Part shown: positions 60,315 through 64,000 of the stretch, piece by piece
How positions within the stretch are numbered: position 1 is the stretch's first letter
How the letters are laid out: the number at the start of each line of letters is the position of its first letter
Assembly (NCBI GenBank): GCA_038253945.1
Contig: JBBSGR010000007.1
Coordinates: 54,369 to 118,368 of the forward strand
Reading direction: 5' to 3'
Source: JBBRYW01 sp038253945
GTDB taxonomy: Bacteria > Actinomycetota > Thermoleophilia > Gaiellales > Gaiellaceae
DNA length: 64,000 bases
The notes under the pieces: generated by a model
The model's input: the letters and a program-made list of their open reading frames with translations, nothing else
Told to the model about the DNA's origin: nothing
The model's database searches: none
Program-made: the position numbers and the translations under genes

Positions 60315-61813
60315 CGGTCGAGGTCGCGCTGTCGGCCGCGGCGCTCCTGGCCGGCCTAACCGGGACGTGGTCTCCCTGCGGCTTCTCGATGGTGGAGACA
60401 CTCGGCGGGATGGCGAGCCGCCCGCGAACGACTGCCGCCGCGTGCGCGACGTTTCTCACCGGCGCGCTGGCCGGCGGCCTGGCGACGTTCGTCGGCATCG
60501 CCTACGTCGGGGGGTTCCTGCCCGGTGCCGGCGGACGATCCGCTCTCGTCGCGGCCGTCGTCATTGCGGCCGCGGCCGCGGCCGGCGAGCTCCGCGCTGT
60601 CCGGATCCGGCCGCAGGTGCGCCGGCAGGTGCCGGAATCGTGGCGCCGCCGGCTGCCCTTGCCGCTCGCCGCGGCACTCTACGGCGTCCTGCTCGGACTC
60701 GGCTTTACGACCTTCGTCCTCACGCTTGCCTTCTGGGCCCTCGTCGGCATCACCCTGGCGCTCGGTGAACCGCACCTCGGCCTCTATGTCGGCCTTGCCT
60801 TCGGGGCCGGGCGCTCGCTCCCGGTCGCGGTACTCGCGCCGCTCGCCTCGCGCGAGGCAGGGGTTCGGGTGTTGGAGCTGATGGCGGAGCGTCCCGTGAT
60901 CCTGCGCCGGTTCCGCATTGCCGCTGCGATTGCGCTTGGCTGCTGTGCGTTCCTTCTCGCCGGGGCGGACGCTCCGGCGGCGACGCGGGTCGCGACGCCC
61001 GCCAGCGATCCCACGGTGGCCGGCGGCGTGGTCGCCTGGGAAGGGGCGGCGCGCGGCGTCGTCCTGGAGCCTGCGCCGGCGTTGAGGTCGGCGCCCCATC
61101 ACCTGGGGCCGTTGACGCGGGTGCTCCCGGGAACCGACCCCGCGCTCGGCGGGTCGATGCTCGCGTGGCGAGAAGGCAGGACGGTGCGAGTCGTCCGCAA
61201 GCTCGATTTCGTCCCCGTGGCCGCCGTGCAGGTGCCGGCCGTCGATGCGCTCGCCGTCTCGGATCGTTGGCTTGCCTACCGCGGGCGGAGCTTCGATGGC
61301 GGCGACCGTCTCGCCGCCCGTCCGCTCGCAGCTCCAGGGAAGGAGACGACGATCGCTGCGGTCGGTCCTCGCGCGCAGATCGGTCGCCCCGCGCTCGATG
61401 GGGGAAATCTCGTCTTCGACGTCTCCGATCGGCGCTCGAGCCGGATCGTCGCGGTCAACCTCGCGACCGGCAAGAGGCGCGTCGTCCGCCGGAGCAGTCT
61501 CGAGCAGCTGACGAATCCGGCCCTCCTCCGGGGCGCTCTGCTCTACGTGCGCCAGTCGAGCAGGAGACAGCTCCTGGAGCTCGGTCGCGTGCACGCCCGA
61601 GCGGACCACGTTCTCTACAGCCTCGCCTCGCCTGTCTACCACGACGCCGGCCACGAGCCGGGGTTCAGCCCCATCACGCAGACTCCGCCTCCCGGGCGGC
61701 CAGCGCGGCAGTGGCTCTGGACGACCGCACTGTCGGCGCAAGACGCGTACGTGACGCTGCTTCCCGTCTTCCGGGGCGCGCCGCCTGTAATCGTTCGCCT
61801 TGCGCGCCGATAG
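60308..61813 (+). CDS. MauF/CcdA-like membrane protein fused to a propeller-like domain
   Basis: 501 aa, GTG 60308 overlapping the previous stop. Residues 1-225 have six or more membrane segments with GTWSPCGFSMVETLGGMA, the SPCG-type Cys site of CcdA/MauF electron carriers. A TM at about 205-222 leads to a ~270-residue extracytoplasmic part rich in short beta repeats (SDPTVAGGVVAWEGAARG, PALGGSMLAWREGRTVRVV, LDGGNLVFDVSDRRSSRIVA) like a beta-propeller. It may feed reducing equivalents to the MauA-like protein and hold it. The fusion is not known to me. Confidence 0.65.
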   Translation: MLTVEVALSAAALLAGLTGTWSPCGFSMVETLGGMASRPRTTAAACATFLTGALAGGLATFVGIAYVGGFLPGAGGRSALVAAVVIAAAAAAGELRAVRIRPQVRRQVPESWRRRLPLPLAAALYGVLLGLGFTTFVLTLAFWALVGITLALGEPHLGLYVGLAFGAGRSLPVAVLAPLASREAGVRVLELMAERPVILRRFRIAAAIALGCCAFLLAGADAPAATRVATPASDPTVAGGVVAWEGAARGVVLEPAPALRSAPHHLGPLTRVLPGTDPALGGSMLAWREGRTVRVVRKLDFVPVAAVQVPAVDALAVSDRWLAYRGRSFDGGDRLAARPLAAPGKETTIAAVGPRAQIGRPALDGGNLVFDVSDRRSSRIVAVNLATGKRRVVRRSSLEQLTNPALLRGALLYVRQSSRRQLLELGRVHARADHVLYSLASPVYHDAGHEPGFSPITQTPPPGRPARQWLWTTALSAQDAYVTLLPVFRGAPPVIVRLARR

Positions 61814-62766
61814 TGTCCGGCGTGCGCATAGGGCGTGGACGCCGTCTTGCTCTCCTCGGGATCTGTTCGCTCGCCCTGATCGGATTCGGGGCGGACGGGG
61901 CGAGCCCAGAGGTGACTGGAGCCCGGAAGCTGAACGGACAGATCGCCTTCGTCGCCTCGCAGGGTGGCAAGCGGCAGATCTTCCTCGCAGATGCCTCCGG
62001 CTCGGGCCCGACACTGCTGACTAGCGGTGAAAGTCACCGCGATCCCTCCTGGTCCGCGGACGGCGCGAGGCTCGCGTTCTCGCTCGGCGGGGCGATCCAG
62101 GTGTCGAACGCCGACGCGAGCGGCGTTCTGCGGCTGACCCGCGGTCGCTTCGACTCCGACCCGTCGTGGTCGCCCGACGACTCCAGGATCGCGTTCACCC
62201 GCACGACGGCGGGCAATCAGGACATCTACTTGGTCGACGTTGCCGCAAGCCGTGTCGCCCGGCTCACCCGCGCACCCGCGCGGGATCAGGAGGCGGCCTG
62301 GTCGCCGGACGCGACGAGGATTGCCTTCACGTCGCGCCGCGACGGCAACTGGGAGCTGTATGTGATGAACGCCGATGGGAGCGACCAGCGGCGGCTCACC
62401 CGCACGGCGGCGGCCGAGGGGGTCCCGACCTGGTCGCCGGACAGCCGCCGGATCGCCTTCTACCGCGCCTCGAAGGCCGGGGTCGACCTCTATACGATCG
62501 CCGCCGGAGGCGGGGGTGCCACGAGGTTGACCAGCGACCCCGCCAACGACTATGACCCCGCCTGGTCGCCGGACGGGTCCTCGATTGCGTTCGTGCGCGA
62601 CCGGGGCGGCACGCCAAGGATCTACGTCATGAGCGCGCGCGGCGGGCCCACGATCCGCGTGGCCGGCCCGCCCGGCGGGAGTGACTACCCGAGCTGGCAG
62701 CCGCTCGAGCCCTCTCCGCCGCCTCCTCCGTCAAGGAAACTTGACGCGGAACGACCGTCAAGATAG
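61813..62766 (+). CDS. TolB-like beta-propeller protein, secreted
   Basis: 317 aa. Signal-like N-terminus (RRLALLGICSLALIGFGADG). Six WD40-like (PD40) repeats, each with a PSWSPDDSRIAF-type core: DPSWSADGARLAF, DPSWSPDDSRIAF, EAAWSPDATRIAF, VPTWSPDSRRIAF, DPAWSPDGSSIAF. A binding scaffold outside the membrane is expected. GTG 61822 is an alternative start. Its last ~40 bases contain the promoter and palindromes of the next operon. Confidence 0.85.
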   Translation: MSGVRIGRGRRLALLGICSLALIGFGADGASPEVTGARKLNGQIAFVASQGGKRQIFLADASGSGPTLLTSGESHRDPSWSADGARLAFSLGGAIQVSNADASGVLRLTRGRFDSDPSWSPDDSRIAFTRTTAGNQDIYLVDVAASRVARLTRAPARDQEAAWSPDATRIAFTSRRDGNWELYVMNADGSDQRRLTRTAAAEGVPTWSPDSRRIAFYRASKAGVDLYTIAAGGGGATRLTSDPANDYDPAWSPDGSSIAFVRDRGGTPRIYVMSARGGPTIRVAGPPGGSDYPSWQPLEPSPPPPPSRKLDAERPSR

Positions 62767-62774
62767 CTTGACGG
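62729..62774 (+). promoter_or_regulatory. Double palindrome operator with embedded promoter
   Basis: GTCAAG-N4-CTTGAC occurs twice: 62730-62745 (arms extend to 7 bp, 62729-62746) and 62757-62772 (arms extend to 8 bp, 62755-62774), 27 bases apart. The right arm of the first supplies a -35 box TTGACG (62741-62746). The second contains a -10 box TAGCTT (62764-62769) after a 17-base spacer. The GTG of the HTH gene is at 62777, so the mRNA is leaderless. A dimeric repressor binding both sites would block the promoter. Confidence 0.8.
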
Positions 62775-62776
62775 AC

Positions 62777-63013
62777 GTGACCGAGCAGACCGAGCTCGTC
62801 GGGGCGGCTTCGAGCCAGGAGCCCGAGGTGGGGCTGGCCGCCGTCGCCTCGCTCCGGATGCTGCTCGAGTCGCTCGAGGAGCTGCAGGTGGGAAACGCGC
62901 GGGAGCGCGGCTGGTCCTGGGAGCGGATCGCCAAGGTGCTCGGCGTCAGCAAGCAGGCCGTGCACCAGAAGTACGGCAGCGGCCGGCGGCTGTTCCGGAG
63001 GGGCGGCCAGTGA
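62777..63013 (+). CDS. Small HTH regulator linked to Clp-N proteins
   Basis: 78 aa from GTG 62777. A helical N-terminal part (AAVASLRMLLESLEELQVGN) leads to a helix-turn-helix: RGWSWERIAKVLGVSKQAVH, then QKYGSGRRLF. The length and HTH suit a dimeric repressor. It likely binds the palindromes over its own promoter. Its stop overlaps the GTG of the next gene. Confidence 0.75.
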   Translation: MTEQTELVGAASSQEPEVGLAAVASLRMLLESLEELQVGNARERGWSWERIAKVLGVSKQAVHQKYGSGRRLFRRGGQ

Positions 63014-63207
63014 GACGCCGCAAGCGTCCTGAGCCGCCTGCGACCGGCTCCCTGCTCAACGGGAAGCGGCCGGCTGCCCCGGATCCAGATGCGCTCGAGA
63101 CGATCGGGATCGATCTCGACGAGGTCCGGCGGCGCGTCGAGGCGACGTTCGGCCCCGGGGCGCTCGAGCGTACGCGCGCCGGGCGGAGCTGGCTTCACCA
63201 GCGGTAG
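63010..63207 (+). CDS. Small protein of the Clp-N operon, 65 aa
   Basis: GTG 63010 overlaps the previous stop. After a basic N-terminus, residues 30-58 read ETIGIDLDEVRRRVEATFGPGAL, which resembles the linker that follows a Clp N-terminal repeat (IDLDEVR....FG..AL). It may be a split or remnant part of a Clp-R domain protein, or a partner of the next gene. The next ATG is only 2 bases away. Confidence 0.65.
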   Translation: MRRRKRPEPPATGSLLNGKRPAAPDPDALETIGIDLDEVRRRVEATFGPGALERTRAGRSWLHQR

Positions 63208-63209
63208 AG

Positions 63210-63866
63210 ATGTTCGAACGCTTTACAGAACGGGCCCGGCAAGTCGTCGTCCTCGCCGCGGACGAGGCGCGGGCGCTCAAGCACAACTACATCGGCACGG
63301 AGCACATCCTGCTCGGCCTGCTGCGCGAGGAGGAGGGCCTTGCCGCGCGCGTGCTCGGCCTCCTCGACATCACGGTCGAGGAGGTGTGCGCGCAGGTCGC
63401 GCGGATCGTCGGATCCGGCGACGAGGTGACGACGGGGCAGATCCCGTTCACCCCCAGGGCCAAGAAGGTGCTCGAGTTGGCGCTGAAGGAAGCGCAGGCG
63501 CTTGGCCACGACTACATCGGCACCGAGCACATCCTGCTCGGCCTCGTGCGCGAGAACGAGGGCGTCGCCGCCCGGATCCTGCTCGACTTCGGCGCGGATG
63601 CGGAGAGGATTCGCAACGAGGTGATCGGCATGCTCTCGACCTGGAGCGGCGGGAGCGAGCACGCACTACGGGCCGGTGAGGTCGAGCTCACAGCCGGTCG
63701 GTCTGCGCGCGGAGAGCGAACGCGTCGCCGCGTCGCCCACCGCATGCCGCTTCGCGTCTCCAGCTACGCCGTGACATGGACGGCCGGCGCCGTGCTGGCC
63801 GGCGCTACGGCGCTCGGGGTGGGCCTGGCTGTAGGCCTCCTCCTCGGCCGGCTGATCTGGGATTAG
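63210..63866 (+). CDS. Double Clp-N domain protein with C-terminal membrane anchor, no AAA
   Basis: 218 aa. Two Clp repeat (R) domains: MFERFTERARQVVVLAADEA with HNYIGTEHILLGLLREEEGL, then FTPRAKKVLELALKEAQALG with HDYIGTEHILLGLVRENEGV. These are the adaptor/substrate-docking modules of ClpC. No Walker motifs follow; instead residues about 185-215 form a membrane segment (AGAVLAGATALGVGLAVGLLLG). It may recruit proteins or adaptors to ClpC at the membrane or sequester them. The 134 bases after it hold no gene I can support; TTGCTT and TTAGTT near 63943 and 63968 might be a promoter for a gene beyond the window. Confidence 0.85.
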   Translation: MFERFTERARQVVVLAADEARALKHNYIGTEHILLGLLREEEGLAARVLGLLDITVEEVCAQVARIVGSGDEVTTGQIPFTPRAKKVLELALKEAQALGHDYIGTEHILLGLVRENEGVAARILLDFGADAERIRNEVIGMLSTWSGGSEHALRAGEVELTAGRSARGERTRRRVAHRMPLRVSSYAVTWTAGAVLAGATALGVGLAVGLLLGRLIWD

Positions 63867-64000
63867 TTGGCCATGGCCGTGCCGGCCACCCGCGGGCGGA
63901 TGAAATCGGGGATGATCCGTGGGTCGCCTGCTGACGCCGGTTTTGCTTGGTGCCTGCGAGCCCGTGATTAGTTTGGCGTGGGAGCCTTGCCGGCACCCCG

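Noticed and set aside
60356..62014. 552-codon minus-strand frame over the Mau-like genes
   Set aside because: Arg/Gly/Asp-rich shadow of the plus-strand genes; no motifs, no promoter or ribosome-binding site.
63943..63980. TTGCTT and TTAGTT with a GTG at 63978 as the start of a new gene
   Set aside because: Spacer is 18-19 bases and only seven codons are visible before the window ends; cannot be supported.

Overview
The window is a chromosomal segment of a high-G+C Gram-positive bacterium. Very frequent GTG starts, one-base stop/start overlaps (TGATG, TAGTG), many promoters with the -10 box only 6-9 bases before the start codon (leaderless mRNAs), a DUF2469 protein, a DUF4081-GNAT protein, a bacterial Ku and a LuxR-type LAL regulator all point to Actinomycetota. 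A deep lineage such as Thermoleophilia/Gaiellales is my best guess, but it is an inference from gene content, not a demonstrated placement.

Layout. Bases 1-13237 are one long co-oriented ribosomal superoperon: the end of rpsS, then rplV-rpsC-rplP-rpmC-rpsQ-rplN-rplX-rplE-rpsN(Z)-rpsH-rplF-rplR-rpsE-rpmD-rplO-secY-adk-map-rpmJ-rpsM-rpsK-rpsD-rpoA-rplQ. infA, usual between map and rpmJ, is absent. Three gaps in the run are bridged by micro-ORFs whose stop overlaps the next start. Twin perfect hairpins precede rpoA. From 13.3 to 25.5 kb come an NfeD-like protein, a frameshifted NUDIX gene, truA, a HAD phosphatase, ligA, a PBP4-type carboxypeptidase, a secreted NlpC/P60 hydrolase, an acyl-CoA synthetase, Ku, an 85-bp tandem repeat, an alpha/beta hydrolase, a Nif3-like protein and a short SSB. 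A tRNA-Pro(CGG) lies at 25.65 kb.

From 25.8 to 43 kb lie metabolic and envelope genes: nitrilase, HAD, MFS transporter, DUF1326, acyl-CoA dehydrogenase, two divergent esterases, a membrane protein with an MprF-like C-terminal domain, a DMT-like membrane protein, a VanW protein, a thioesterase, a DAG-kinase-like lipid kinase with a probable CTG start, DeoD, a GNAT and a histidine phosphatase. From 42.2 to 51.7 kb is a housekeeping block: tilS-hpt-ftsH, then folP-folB-folK, DUF2469, coaX, a lipoprotein esterase, dus, and greA behind tandem promoters and an intrinsic attenuator.

From 51.8 to 57.4 kb is an accessory, decaying region: two tandem secreted paralogs of unknown function, a small barrel-like protein, a LAL regulator broken at a G8 tract with an internal deletion, and a frameshifted P-domain/PKD secreted protein. 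After lysS comes the most unusual part (58.9-62.8 kb). It is a cluster resembling methylamine dehydrogenase maturation: a MauE-MauD fusion, a Tat-exported Cys-rich MauA-like small subunit without the canonical cofactor tryptophan, a MauF/CcdA-like transporter fused to a probable beta-propeller, and a TolB-like propeller. It is followed by a leaderless three-gene unit (HTH regulator, small Clp-linked protein, membrane-anchored double Clp-N protein without AAA domains). The promoter of that unit is built into two identical-armed palindromes inside the end of the preceding gene.
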